DNA of 35,336 nucleotides from Bacteroidales bacterium (GTDB lineage Bacteria > Bacteroidota > Bacteroidia > Bacteroidales > UBA3663): positions 1-35,336 of the forward strand of contig JAFYZW010000007.1 of assembly GCA_017548545.1 (NCBI GenBank), in the 5' to 3' direction. Each line of letters begins with the position of its first letter. The first letter of the stretch is position 1. Both the position numbers and the translations under genes were made by a program. Below the pieces are notes generated by a model. That model saw only the letters and a program-made list of their open reading frames with translations. It had not been told where the DNA came from and searched no databases. Of the stretch, positions 8,597-16,738 are shown piece after piece.

Positions 8597-9025
8597 ATGA
8601 AAAAGATTATCTTTATCCTCCTCGCCCTCGTATCGATCATCTGCCTCCCTATCAAGGCCGACAATGACAAAGTGATTACCTTCAACCAACTGCCCCAAAA
8701 GGCACAGGTTATGCTGAAGAAGAACTTCGAGAACAAAGTCCCGCTGGTTATCACCGCCGACTGGGATGACTACAAGGTGATGTATCAAAGTGGTGAAAAA
8801 GTAGAATTTGACAAGAACGGAGAGTGGAAGGAAATCGACTGCAAAACAACTCAGGTTCCCGTTGAACTGATTCCCGAGCAAATCAAGGCCCATGTGAATG
8901 CCACCTTCCCAAGTACTACCATCATCAAGCTCGAACGTGACCGTCGCGGCTATAGCGTCAAGCTGAACAACGGCATGGAGCCCGAATACAACAGGGCCTT
9001 CCAATTGATAGATCTCGATGATTAA
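8597..9025 (+). CDS. Secreted PepSY-like domain protein
   Basis: This 142-residue protein has a clear signal peptide (KKIIFILLALVSIICLP, cleavage near residue 21) and a mature domain of about 120 residues. The pattern FNQLPQKAQVMLKKNF, DWDDYKVMYQSGEKVEFDKNGEWKEIDC and IKAHVNATFPSTTIIKLERD is that of the PepSY-like family common in Bacteroidetes (proteins built like BLIP/PepSY). Function is unknown; such proteins are periplasmic or secreted and may bind or inhibit enzymes. The gene is monocistronic, with its own promoter and a terminator shared with rplS. Confidence 0.8.
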   Translation: MKKIIFILLALVSIICLPIKADNDKVITFNQLPQKAQVMLKKNFENKVPLVITADWDDYKVMYQSGEKVEFDKNGEWKEIDCKTTQVPVELIPEQIKAHVNATFPSTTIIKLERDRRGYSVKLNNGMEPEYNRAFQLIDLDD

Positions 9026-9046
9026 TAAGAATACAAACAAAAAAAG

Positions 9047-9075
9047 AACACCCAACCTTTTCGAGGTTGGGTGTT
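9047..9075. terminator. Bidirectional terminator between the PepSY-like gene and rplS
   Basis: AACACCCAACC (9047-9057) pairs with GGTTGGGTGTT (9065-9075), an 11-bp stem with a 7-nt loop. T-rich sequence follows on the plus strand, and the A tract before it (9037-9045) gives a U tract for minus-strand transcripts, so it can serve both converging genes. Confidence 0.85.
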
Positions 9076-9103
9076 TCTGTAGTTTGTCGTTTAAGCGGTT
9101 TGT

Positions 9104-9466
9104 TTATTTTGCCACTGGAGCCTTGCGATCGCGGATGCGAGCTGCCTTACCCTGAAGGTCGCGGAGATAATAAAGCTTGGCACGACGAACCTTGCCATAC
9201 TTGTTGATCTCGATCTTCTCGATGAAAGGTGACTCAATGGGGAAAATACGCTCTACACCTACGCCATCAGAAATCTTGCGTACGGTAAAACGCTTCTTGG
9301 TACCATGACCCGAAATGCGGATCACAACGCCTCGGTACTGCTGGATACGCTCCTTGTTGCCCTCACGAATCTTGTAGGAAACAGTAATCGTATCACCGCT
9401 CTGGAATGCTGGAAGCTCCTTGCCAGTGGCAAATGCCTCTTCAGCAATCTTCATCAAATCTGCCAT
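9104..9466 (-). CDS. rplS: 50S ribosomal protein L19
   Basis: This 120-residue protein matches L19 in length and sequence ([72 protein letters not shown]). L19 sits at the interface of the 30S and 50S subunits. The frame is open to 9556, but L19 homologues begin at [12 protein letters not shown], so the start is placed at 9466. It is transcribed alone, with a leader of about 150 nt. Confidence 0.97.
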   Translation of the reverse strand: MADLMKIAEEAFATGKELPAFQSGDTITVSYKIREGNKERIQQYRGVVIRISGHGTKKRFTVRKISDGVGVERIFPIESPFIEKIEINKYGKVRRAKLYYLRDLQGKAARIRDRKAPVAK

Positions 9467-9640
9467 AATGACTGAATGAATTAAGTGGTTTATAATATTG
9501 ATAATTAACGGACCTTCAGGCATAACTGGTAGCGTTCCCAGACATAGGCCTTGCATCCTGCTTCGCCCGGCATTCGTCGAAGAAGCCGCAAAACTGGCCG
9601 AAAGCGGGTGCGAAGATACTTCTTTTCTTTGAAACCAAAA
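9467..9640 (-). promoter_or_regulatory. Long GC-rich leader and possible promoter of rplS
   Basis: The minus strand shows TATCTTCG (9611-9618), one base off TAnnTTTG, with TTTGG (9635-9639) roughly 17 nt upstream. The leader that follows is unusually GC-rich for an intergenic region here (about 9500-9610) and contains short inverted pairs such as GCTTC/GAAGC. A structured leader for autogenous control is possible, but no known leader motif was recognised. Confidence 0.4.
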
Positions 9641-9677
9641 AACTTTCCGACAACTTTCCCCGCATTTAGGTTAAAAA

Positions 9678-9714
9678 TAATGTCGAAGTTGCGCGTTTTG
9701 CAACTTCGACATTA
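9678..9714 (-). terminator. Terminator after ackA
   Basis: TAATGTCGAAGTTGC (9678-9692) and GCAACTTCGACATTA (9700-9714) form a perfect 15-bp stem with a 7-nt loop. On the minus strand it is followed by a U-rich tract (TTTTTAACC), 27 nt after the ackA stop. Confidence 0.9.
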
Positions 9715-9740
9715 ATTATTGGTCTATACTTTCTCAAGAA

Positions 9741-10937
9741 TTAGAGCGCTGTAACGATCTCTTCAGTGTCGGTAGCAATCATGAGTTCCTCGTCGGTAGG
9801 AACGACAGCTACGGTGACCTTCGAGTCGGGAGCAGAGATGATGGCCTCTTCGGCACGCACCGTCTTGTTCTTCTCGATATCGATCTTGACACCCAGGAAC
9901 TCCAAGCCTTCGAGAACACCTGCACGGAAGAGACGGTCGTTCTCGCCTACACCTCCCGTGAAAGCGATAGCGTCAACGCCTCCCATAGCGGCAGCGTAAG
10001 CACCAATGTACTTCTTTACACGATAGTAGTAAACCTGGAGTGCACGCTTGGCATCGTCATCGCCATCGAGGGCCTTGAGGGTGGCATCGCGCATGTCGCT
10101 TGAGCCGCATAGACCGAGCATGCCGGACTTCTTGTTGAGGAACGTATCCATCTGAGCGGGAGTAAGTCCCTCCTTCTCCATGATGAAAGTGACAGCAGCA
10201 GCGTCGATATCGCCTGAGCGAGTACCCATTACGAGACCCTCAAGAGGAGTGAGGCCCATCGAGGTGTCAACGCACTTGCCATTAACGACTGCCGACATCG
10301 AAGCGCCGTTGCCGATGTGCGCGATGATGAGCTTGGAATTGTTGGGATCGAGACCCAGATACTCGATGGTGCGCTTGCTGACGAAACGGTGGGAGGTGCC
10401 GTGGAAACCATAACGACGTACGCTCCACTTCTTGTAGATTTTAAGCGGGATGGCATACAAGAAGGCCTTTTCGGGCATGGTCTGGTGGAATGCGGTATCG
10501 AAGACAGCAACTTGTGGAACCTTCGGAAGAAGTTCCTTGACAGCCATGATACCCTTGAGGTTGGCGGGATTGTGGAGAGGACCGAGGACTGCACACTCCT
10601 TGATGACGTCGATGACCTCATCGGTAATGAGACACGACTTGGTGACCTTCATACCACCATGGAGTACACGGTGACCAACAGCCTCGATCTCGTCGGCCGA
10701 CTTCAGCACCCCATACTTCGGATTGAGCAGGTGCTCCTTGAAGACGAATTCAACGGCAGCCGTGTGCTCAAGCATGAAGTTCTCGACGATGACCTTCGAA
10801 TCATCGGGAGCAGTAAGTTTAAGGAACGAGTCGGGCAAACCAATCTTCTCGACACCACCCTGGGCAATGACTTTCTTGTTGTCGAATACCTTGTATTTCA
10901 GCGAAGAGGAACCGCAGTTCAGAACTAATATTTTCAT
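9741..10937 (-). CDS. ackA: Acetate kinase
   Basis: This 398-residue protein matches the full length of acetate kinase. It opens with MKILVLNCGSSSLKYKVFD (adenosine-binding loop) and has GHRVLHGG, VAVFDTAFHQTMP, YGFHGTSHRFV, IAHIGNGASMSAV, MGLTPLEGLVMGTRSGD and FTGGVGEND. It converts acetyl phosphate plus ADP to acetate plus ATP in the cytoplasm. It lies 38 nt downstream of pta on the same strand, forming the usual acetate-producing pair, and is followed by a strong terminator. Confidence 0.98.
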   Translation of the reverse strand: MKILVLNCGSSSLKYKVFDNKKVIAQGGVEKIGLPDSFLKLTAPDDSKVIVENFMLEHTAAVEFVFKEHLLNPKYGVLKSADEIEAVGHRVLHGGMKVTKSCLITDEVIDVIKECAVLGPLHNPANLKGIMAVKELLPKVPQVAVFDTAFHQTMPEKAFLYAIPLKIYKKWSVRRYGFHGTSHRFVSKRTIEYLGLDPNNSKLIIAHIGNGASMSAVVNGKCVDTSMGLTPLEGLVMGTRSGDIDAAAVTFIMEKEGLTPAQMDTFLNKKSGMLGLCGSSDMRDATLKALDGDDDAKRALQVYYYRVKKYIGAYAAAMGGVDAIAFTGGVGENDRLFRAGVLEGLEFLGVKIDIEKNKTVRAEEAIISAPDSKVTVAVVPTDEELMIATDTEEIVTAL

Positions 10938-10975
10938 TCGGTTAAGAGGTTAATGGTTTTGAAGTTATTAGGTTA
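10938..10975 (-). repeat. Pyrimidine-rich linker between pta and ackA
   Basis: Read on the minus strand, the 38-nt gap contains CCTAATAACTT, then ACCATTAACCTCTTAACC immediately before GAATG. The final units resemble the CCCTCTTAAC-type repeats upstream of yqeY and deoC. Confidence 0.45.
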
Positions 10976-12007
10976 TTACTTAGCTGCACGCTCCTTGGCG
11001 CCGATGGCCTGGTTGCAGGTAACGACGATGGTCTGATAAACTTCATCAACATTGCAGCCACGCGACAGGTCGTTGACGGGAGCAGCAATACCCTGGAGAA
11101 TAGGACCTACAGCGGTGCCGCCGGTGAAACGCTGAACGAGCTTGTAGCAGATGTTGCCAGCCTCAAGACTTGGGAAGACAAGCGTGTTGCAATGGCCAGC
11201 CACGGTGCTGCCCTTGGCCTTGCTGGCACCTACGCTTGGAACGATAGCGGCATCGGCCTGCAGTTCACCATCGATCTGGAGATCGGGATCGAGCTCCTTG
11301 GCGACAGCGGTAGCCTCGACAACTTTGTCAACCATCTCGTGCTTGGCAGAGCCCTTGGTCGAGAACGAAAGCATGCCGACAACAGGGGTCTCAATACCGG
11401 CAATGTCGTGAGCGGTCTGGGCCGAGCATACAGCAATCTGACCCAGCTGCTTGGCATCGGGATTGGGGGTAACGGCGCAGTCGGCAAAGACAAGAATACC
11501 CTCCTTGCCGTATGCCTTGGCTGCTTCATTTTCCATGATCATGATGAATGCGCCCGATACGCAAGAGATGCCGGGAGCCGTCTTGATGATCTGGAGGGCG
11601 GGACGGAGAACGTCGCCCGTGGTATTGCGGGCACCAGCCACCTGTCCGTCAGCTTCGCCAGACTTGATGATAAGGGTGCCGAGATAAAGAGGATCCTTCA
11701 CCAGCTCAGCAGCCTTCTCAGGCGTCATGCCCTTCTTCTCGCGAAGCTTGAAGAGGAGGTCGGCATACTGCTGTGCCTTGGGGTTATTCAATGGCTCTAC
11801 GATGGTAGCCTTGTCGATGTTCTTGAGGCCATACTCCTTTACGAGTGCGTCGATCTCAGCTTTTGCACCAATGAGGATGATGTTTGCAACACCGTCGCCG
11901 AGAATACGGTCTGCGGCCTGGATAGTACGTGGTTCGGTGCCCTCTGCGAGGACGATTCGCTGCTTATTGCCCTGGGCTTTAGCAACGAGTTGATCCATTA
12001 ATGCCAT
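10976..12007 (-). CDS. pta: Phosphate acetyltransferase
   Basis: This 343-residue protein is the short, single-domain form of phosphotransacetylase (no N-terminal DRTGG-type regulatory domain). Recognisable segments are RIVLAEGTEPRTIQAADRIL, GTLIIKSGEADGQVAGARNT, FADCAVTPNPDA, VGMLSFSTKGSAKHEMVDKV, DGELQADAAI and NTLVFPSLEAGNI. It converts acetyl-CoA and phosphate to acetyl phosphate, the substrate of AckA encoded next. A second Met at residue 4 is an alternative start. It is first in the pta-ackA operon. Confidence 0.98.
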   Translation of the reverse strand: MALMDQLVAKAQGNKQRIVLAEGTEPRTIQAADRILGDGVANIILIGAKAEIDALVKEYGLKNIDKATIVEPLNNPKAQQYADLLFKLREKKGMTPEKAAELVKDPLYLGTLIIKSGEADGQVAGARNTTGDVLRPALQIIKTAPGISCVSGAFIMIMENEAAKAYGKEGILVFADCAVTPNPDAKQLGQIAVCSAQTAHDIAGIETPVVGMLSFSTKGSAKHEMVDKVVEATAVAKELDPDLQIDGELQADAAIVPSVGASKAKGSTVAGHCNTLVFPSLEAGNICYKLVQRFTGGTAVGPILQGIAAPVNDLSRGCNVDEVYQTIVVTCNQAIGAKERAAK

Positions 12008-12087
12008 AATGAAATGTTGTTAGATTTATTAGTTAGTGAAAAATGTTGTTCGATTGTTCGTCTTTCGAAAAGGTTCTCATTCATGCG

Positions 12088-12119
12088 CAAAGATAATAAT
12101 CTTTGAGCACATTACCAAG
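12088..12119 (-). promoter_or_regulatory. Promoter for pta-ackA
   Basis: TATCTTTG on the minus strand (12088-12095) with CTTGG about 20 nt upstream (12115-12119). The leader is about 80 nt long. The rest of the 249-nt gap to rluA is AT-rich with no gene seen. Confidence 0.75.
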
Positions 12120-12222
12120 ATTTGTGGCTACTTTTTGAAAAAAAACATTATTTTTATGAACAATTTTTGTTTTTAATGGGAAAAACGGAATTTGAATAAA
12201 TCAAAATGCGCAGAAAACAATA

Positions 12223-12248
12223 TCCCCTCCGAAGAAATCCGGAGGGGA
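12223..12248 (-). terminator. Hairpin after the rluA-type gene
   Basis: TCCCCTCCG (12223-12231) pairs with CGGAGGGGA (12240-12248), a 9-bp GC-rich stem with an 8-nt loop, just beyond the stop of the pseudouridine synthase. The following minus-strand sequence is TATTGTTTTC. Confidence 0.75.
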
Positions 12249-12256
12249 ACAAACAT

Positions 12257-12994
12257 TTATGCCAACTGGCAGGCAAGTGCCTTCCAGAGCGTGTCGTCGG
12301 GCACAGGAGCCACGATGACAACTTCCTGCTTGGAGACTGGATGGACGAACCGGGCTTGTCGGGAATGGAGAGAGATGCCACCATCGGGATTGGAACGTGG
12401 CGCACCATACTTCAAGTCACCCTTGATGGGCAGACCGATGTGGGCAAGCTGGCAACGAATCTGATGATGGCGACCCGTAAAGAGCTGAACCTCAAGAAGC
12501 GCGTAACGCTCGGTCGTCGCTAACACACGATAGTGCAGTCGCGCCTCCTTTGCTCCCGGTCGAGGCTCACTGTAGGCGTAGGAACGGTTCTGCTTCTCGT
12601 TGCGGACAAGATAATCTGTCAAATCCTGTTCCATGGGAGGAAGACCGCCTTCGCGACTAGCCTTGGCAGCTTCATTGTTTGAAGCACGGACGTCATCTGC
12701 CCAGACATTCTCGACAATGCACCAATACGTCTTGTGCACCTCGCCGCACGAAAACATACGGTTGAGGCGTTCGAGTGCCTTGCTGGTCTTGGCAAACAGG
12801 ACCACACCGGTAGTGGGGCGATCCAATCGGTGGGTGACACCCAGGAAGACATTGCCCGGCTTTGCATCGCGCTCCTTGATGAAGCGTTTGAGCGTCTCGG
12901 ACAATGGCTCGTCGCCCGTCTTGTCGCCCTGCACGATCTCGTGGCAGGTCTTGTTGACAGCGAGGATATGGTTGTCTTCGTATATGATTTCCAT
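12257..12994 (-). CDS. RluA-family pseudouridine synthase
   Basis: This 245-residue protein has the RluA signature HRLDRPTTGVVLFAKTSKAL with catalytic Asp58, plus HKTYWCIVE and the C-terminal TGRHHQIRCQLAHIGLPIKGD motif. It isomerises uridine to pseudouridine in rRNA or tRNA; the target site cannot be told. No S4 domain is present. The ATG at 12994 shares one base with the TGA of fabG (TGATG), implying translational coupling; a GTG one codon earlier is less likely. It is the last gene of a TetR-fabG-rluA operon. Confidence 0.93.
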   Translation of the reverse strand: MEIIYEDNHILAVNKTCHEIVQGDKTGDEPLSETLKRFIKERDAKPGNVFLGVTHRLDRPTTGVVLFAKTSKALERLNRMFSCGEVHKTYWCIVENVWADDVRASNNEAAKASREGGLPPMEQDLTDYLVRNEKQNRSYAYSEPRPGAKEARLHYRVLATTERYALLEVQLFTGRHHQIRCQLAHIGLPIKGDLKYGAPRSNPDGGISLHSRQARFVHPVSKQEVVIVAPVPDDTLWKALACQLA

Positions 12995-13752
12995 CACATA
13001 TTCATACCGCCATCAATCTGGATGACCTGACCGCTGACGTAGCTCGACATATCGCTGGCAAGGAACACGCAGACGTTGGCGATGTCTTCGGTCTGTCCAC
13101 CTCGGCGAAGAGGAATCTTCTTCATCCACTCGTCACGCACAGCCTGTGGCAGTTGGGCAGTCATGGCTGTCTCGATGAAACCTGGGGCTACAGCGTTGGC
13201 ACGGATGCCCTTGGGACCCATCTCCTGAGCGATAGACTTGGCGAGGGCAATCATACCGGCCTTTGAAGCTGAGTAATTGCATTGGCCAGCATTGCCGTGC
13301 ACACCAACCACCGACGACATGTTGATGATCGAACCGCCCTTTTGACGAAGCATGATGGGGCAGCAGGCATGAATGAAGTTGAAGGCCGACTTGAGGTTGA
13401 CGTTGATGACGGCATCCCACTGGGCTTCCGACATGCGAAGCATGAGTCCGTCCTTGGTGATACCTGCATTGTTGACAAGGATATCGATGCGACCAAAGTC
13501 TTCCTTGATCTTTGCCACCACGGCCTCAGTCTCGGCAAAATCGGCAGCATTCGATGCGTAGCCAATGCACTTGACACCATGTGCAGCAATCTCTTCTGCA
13601 GCACGATTGATGTTGGCAAGATGCTCGTCATTGAGGGCGAGGTCGGTAAATGCGATATCAGCGCCTTCAAGGGCGAACTTGTGGGCAATGGCGTTGCCAA
13701 TGCCACGTGCAGCACCTGTGATGAGTGCCACTTTTCCTTCGAGGAGTTTCAT
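12994..13752 (-). CDS. fabG: 3-oxoacyl-ACP reductase (SDR family)
   Basis: This 252-residue short-chain dehydrogenase has the NADP(H)-binding TGAARGIG near residue 13, NNAG near 95, and the catalytic Ser147, Tyr160 and Lys164 (MSSVVG...YSASKAG), with the Ser-Tyr spacing of 13 seen in FabG. The end, YVSGQVIQIDGGMNM, is also FabG-like. It reduces 3-oxoacyl-ACP in fatty acid elongation. It begins 16 nt after the TetR-type gene and runs into the pseudouridine synthase gene. Confidence 0.93.
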   Translation of the reverse strand: MKLLEGKVALITGAARGIGNAIAHKFALEGADIAFTDLALNDEHLANINRAAEEIAAHGVKCIGYASNAADFAETEAVVAKIKEDFGRIDILVNNAGITKDGLMLRMSEAQWDAVINVNLKSAFNFIHACCPIMLRQKGGSIINMSSVVGVHGNAGQCNYSASKAGMIALAKSIAQEMGPKGIRANAVAPGFIETAMTAQLPQAVRDEWMKKIPLRRGGQTEDIANVCVFLASDMSSYVSGQVIQIDGGMNM

Positions 13753-13768
13753 AATTTATTTATTCTAT

Positions 13769-14377
13769 TTAATAATGTGTATAGGATCGTGCATGAGTTC
13801 GAACGATGCCATAGAAAATCATCTTGAAGATGCACTCGCGAAGTCGAGCTGTGGGCACACCCAAAGCTGTGAACTGTCCGCGGATGTTGGGCAAATCCAG
13901 GCCACGCAAAGCATAGTGAATCGTAACGGCCACAACCGAAGCATTGTCGATGTCGAAGGTGCCCTCCTCGATGCCCTGCTGCAAGATACTGCGCAGAATG
14001 CTCAGTTCGCGCACATCGAGACGACGGCGCGCATGTTCAAGCTGGATGACATCGCGGAAGAACTCGGCCTTGAGCGAGCCATTGCGGATCACCGTATTGC
14101 GCACCTGGTCGAGGCGGCAAAGAATATAGCGCTTCAGCTTCTCGTCGGCTGGAATCTCAAGCGGAGGAATCTCTTCGATGGCCTCGATGATATGGCTCAT
14201 CTCACTGTCAACGACAGCAAGAAAGATCTCCGACTTCGACTTGAAATACGTATAAAGAGTACGCCTTCCCTTCTTCGAGTTTGCAGCAATCTCGTTCATC
14301 GTCGTATTGTCGAAGCCCTTGGTGGCAAACAACTGACGGGCTACTTCGATAAGTTCTGATCTTGTATTTACACTCAT
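13769..14377 (-). CDS. TetR/AcrR-family transcriptional regulator
   Basis: This 202-residue protein has an N-terminal TetR helix-turn-helix: RSELIEVARQLFATKGFDNT, TMNEIAANSKKGRRTLYTYF, then KSKSEIFLAVV. The remainder is an alpha-helical ligand/dimer domain with no close recognisable subtype. The frame extends to 14431, but a -7 box at 14421-14428 and family alignment place the start at MSVNTRSELI (14377). It leads an operon with fabG and rluA, so control of fatty acid synthesis is a reasonable guess, and it is divergent from the glycogen operon. Confidence 0.9.
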   Translation of the reverse strand: MSVNTRSELIEVARQLFATKGFDNTTMNEIAANSKKGRRTLYTYFKSKSEIFLAVVDSEMSHIIEAIEEIPPLEIPADEKLKRYILCRLDQVRNTVIRNGSLKAEFFRDVIQLEHARRRLDVRELSILRSILQQGIEEGTFDIDNASVVAVTIHYALRGLDLPNIRGQFTALGVPTARLRECIFKMIFYGIVRTHARSYTHY

Positions 14378-14420
14378 ACAAAACGTTGGAGCGGAATTGC
14401 TCACTTTTATGATTTGTGTG

Positions 14421-14487
14421 CAAAAGTACACATTATAATCATACGTTCGCCTAAACGAATGTTTTTTTTGATAATTACGTTCGTTTT
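14421..14487 (-). promoter_or_regulatory. TetR-type gene promoter with candidate operator repeats
   Basis: TACTTTTG on the minus strand (14421-14428) fits TAnnTTTG; no -33 TTTG is present. Just upstream are three related motifs: ACGTTCG (14444-14450), AAACGAATG (14453-14461) facing it as an inverted pair, and ACGTTCGTTT (14478-14487). These look like half-sites for the TetR-type protein. Assignment is inferred from position and symmetry. Confidence 0.5.
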
Positions 14488-14549
14488 TATGCTCGAAAAC
14501 ATAAAATTGACAAATATAGTGTGAAAATAAGCACTATTTTGTCAAAAAA

Positions 14550-14581
14550 TTTGGAATGTTTGAAACTTTACGTTATATTTG
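14550..14581 (+). promoter_or_regulatory. Promoter for the glucan operon
   Basis: TTTGG (from 14550), a 20-nt spacer and TATATTTG (14574-14581) match the consensus well. The leader to the start at 14655 is about 67 nt. Confidence 0.85.
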
Positions 14582-14654
14582 CAACGAAATATAGTGTCTT
14601 ATAGGCACACATATACCGTGTATCAACCAAATTATACCCGATAATCTAATCTAT

Positions 14655-16616
14655 ATGAGCTATCTGAAGTTTGACAAGACTCTGCTTACCAACCTTGAGC
14701 AATCTCTTGACATTGAGTATCTCCGCACCAACAAAAGTGGAGCGTACTCAAGCACTTCGGTGACTGGATGCAACACCCGCAAGTATCACGGCCTGTTGGT
14801 GATTCCTATCCCGGAGCTGGATGACGACAACCATGTATTGCTTTCATCCCTCGATGAGACTGTCATACAGCATGGCGCAGAGTTCAATCTTGGCATCCAC
14901 AAGTATGAGGGCGACACCTTTGCCCCCCGTGGACACAAGTACATCCGTGAGTTTAATTGTGAGACCATCTCCACCAACACCTACCGTGTGGGTGGTGTCA
15001 TCCTGACTCGTGAAAGCCTTGTGGTGCTGCACGAGCCACGTGTCATCATCCGTTACACCTTGGTTGATGCCCACAGCGAGACCACATTGAGGCTGCGCCC
15101 ACAGCTCGCCTTCCGCAATGTGAACGAGCTCACCCAGCGCAACAATCAGGTGAACTACAACTACGAGGTTGTGGAGAATGGCATCGGTTCCTGCCTCTAT
15201 CCTGGCTATCCTACCCTCTACATGCAGCTTTCGAAAGAGAACCAGTGGCACAGTCATCCAGACTGGAACATCGGCGTCGAGTATCCGCGTGAGCAGGTAC
15301 GTGGCTATGGCTACAAGGAAGACCTTTTCATGCCTGGCTATTTCGAGTTCTCAATCAAGAAGGGCGAAAGCGTAGTCTTCTCGGGAGGCATCACACCCAT
15401 CAAGCCCAATAGCCTGAAGGGACTCTTCACACGCGAGATGAAGCTCCGCACCACACGCGACAGCTTCTTCAACTGCCTTAAGATCTCTGCTACCAGCAAC
15501 ATCATCGAGCGCGACGGCAAGGACTACATCATCGCCGGCTATCCCTGGTTCAAGGTTCGTGCCCGCGACCAGTTCATCGCTGTGCCAGGTTCAACCCTCG
15601 TCATCGGTGACGAGCCCGAGTACCACAAGATTATGGCAAGTGGCATCGAGGCTTTGCGCAACTACATGCAGAACAACGAGATTGACAAGACCATCCACGA
15701 GATCAACTACCCCGACATCCCGCTTTGGGCCGTTTGGGCTGTGCAGCAATATGCACTACGCGCCGGCTTCGAAAAGGCAGCTGCCAAATATGGCGCATTT
15801 GTTGAGGAAGTGATCAACTACATTATCGATGGCAACTCCGATCTGGAGGTGCGCGAGAATGGTCTGGTCTATGTCGATGCAGCAGGAAAGGCCATCACCT
15901 GGATGAATGCTACCGAATTCAATCATCCCATCACCTACCGTACCGGCTATATCGTTGAGTTCAATGCCCTCTGGTACAATGCCGTCAAGTTGCTGATTGA
16001 CCTTTATAAGGTGGATGCCAAAAAGAATGCCGACAAGATCGAGGCCCTCGACTTGCTTGCCGAGAAGTACGAAGCCAACTTCAAGCGTCTGTTCACCACC
16101 CCGACAGGTTATCTCTACGATTACATCACCGAGGACTTCAAGTGTGCCGACGTTCGCCCGAACCAGCTCTTCGCCATCGGTCTGCGCTATACTCCATTCA
16201 CCAAGCCCGAACGCAAGGCTGTGCTCGACATGGTGACTAGAGAATTGCTGACGCCCAAGGGCATCCGTTCGCTGACACCTACCGCCGGACTCTATCGTCC
16301 CAACTATTGGGGCAATGTCAGCCAGCGCAATGCCGCCTATCACAACGGCGCCTGCTGGCCATGGCTCCTCGGCATCTATGCCGAAGCATACCTTTCGGTG
16401 TTCACCAACTCCGGCGTCGCCTTTATCACACGTCGCCTATGGGCCTACGAGGAAGAGATGGGCCGCCACTGCATCGGCACTGTGTCGGAAGTTTATGATG
16501 GCAACCCGCCATTCCGCGGACATGGAGCCCAATCGCTCTCTATCAACCAGGCCGAGATTCTGCGTGCCCTGGACTTCCTGGATCGTTACGTTGCGCAAAC
16601 AAGAAAAAAACAATAA
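14655..16616 (+). CDS. Glycogen debranching enzyme (amylo-alpha-1,6-glucosidase type)
   Basis: This 653-residue protein has the bacterial/archaeal debranching layout. An N-terminal domain (about 1-260: LRTNKSGAYSSTSVTGCNTR, KYHGLLVIPIPELDDDNHVL) precedes a six-hairpin-type catalytic domain (about 290-640: DYIIAGYPWFKVRARDQFIA, NGLVYVDAAGKAITWMNA, RPNQLFAIGLRYTPF, NGACWPWLLGIYAEAYL). It removes alpha-1,6 branch glucose from glycogen-like storage polymer in the cytoplasm. It is first in a plus-strand operon with a GT4 glycosyltransferase and a GH57 protein, a grouping I know from other Bacteroidetes glycogen loci. Confidence 0.92.
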   Translation: MSYLKFDKTLLTNLEQSLDIEYLRTNKSGAYSSTSVTGCNTRKYHGLLVIPIPELDDDNHVLLSSLDETVIQHGAEFNLGIHKYEGDTFAPRGHKYIREFNCETISTNTYRVGGVILTRESLVVLHEPRVIIRYTLVDAHSETTLRLRPQLAFRNVNELTQRNNQVNYNYEVVENGIGSCLYPGYPTLYMQLSKENQWHSHPDWNIGVEYPREQVRGYGYKEDLFMPGYFEFSIKKGESVVFSGGITPIKPNSLKGLFTREMKLRTTRDSFFNCLKISATSNIIERDGKDYIIAGYPWFKVRARDQFIAVPGSTLVIGDEPEYHKIMASGIEALRNYMQNNEIDKTIHEINYPDIPLWAVWAVQQYALRAGFEKAAAKYGAFVEEVINYIIDGNSDLEVRENGLVYVDAAGKAITWMNATEFNHPITYRTGYIVEFNALWYNAVKLLIDLYKVDAKKNADKIEALDLLAEKYEANFKRLFTTPTGYLYDYITEDFKCADVRPNQLFAIGLRYTPFTKPERKAVLDMVTRELLTPKGIRSLTPTAGLYRPNYWGNVSQRNAAYHNGACWPWLLGIYAEAYLSVFTNSGVAFITRRLWAYEEEMGRHCIGTVSEVYDGNPPFRGHGAQSLSINQAEILRALDFLDRYVAQTRKKQ

Positions 16617-16630
16617 TTTTAATAGGTTAA

Positions 16631-16738
16631 GAAAAGTTCGAAAGGTCAGGAAAAGTTCGAAAGGTTGCCTGCCCACAACCGTCTCGAGCCTCTAGAACCC
16701 CTCGAACCCCTCATAACCTCTCAAACCCTAATATTTGT
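16631..16738 (+). repeat. Purine-rich repeat followed by pyrimidine-rich repeats before the GT4 gene
   Basis: A 16-nt direct repeat GAAAAGTTCGAAAGGT occurs at 16631-16646 and 16650-16665. It is followed by about four C-rich units (CCTCTAGAAC, CCCTCGAAC, CCCTCATAAC, CTCTCAAAC) at 16688-16728. The halves are near-complementary: GTTCGAAAGGTT (16655-16666) can pair with AACCCCTCGAAC (16696-16707) at 10 of 12 positions, so the RNA between the two genes could fold into a hairpin just before the start codon. Confidence 0.6.

Noticed and set aside
9467..9556. Longer N-terminus of L19
   Set aside because: L19 homologues begin at [12 protein letters not shown]; the upstream 30 codons fall in the leader.
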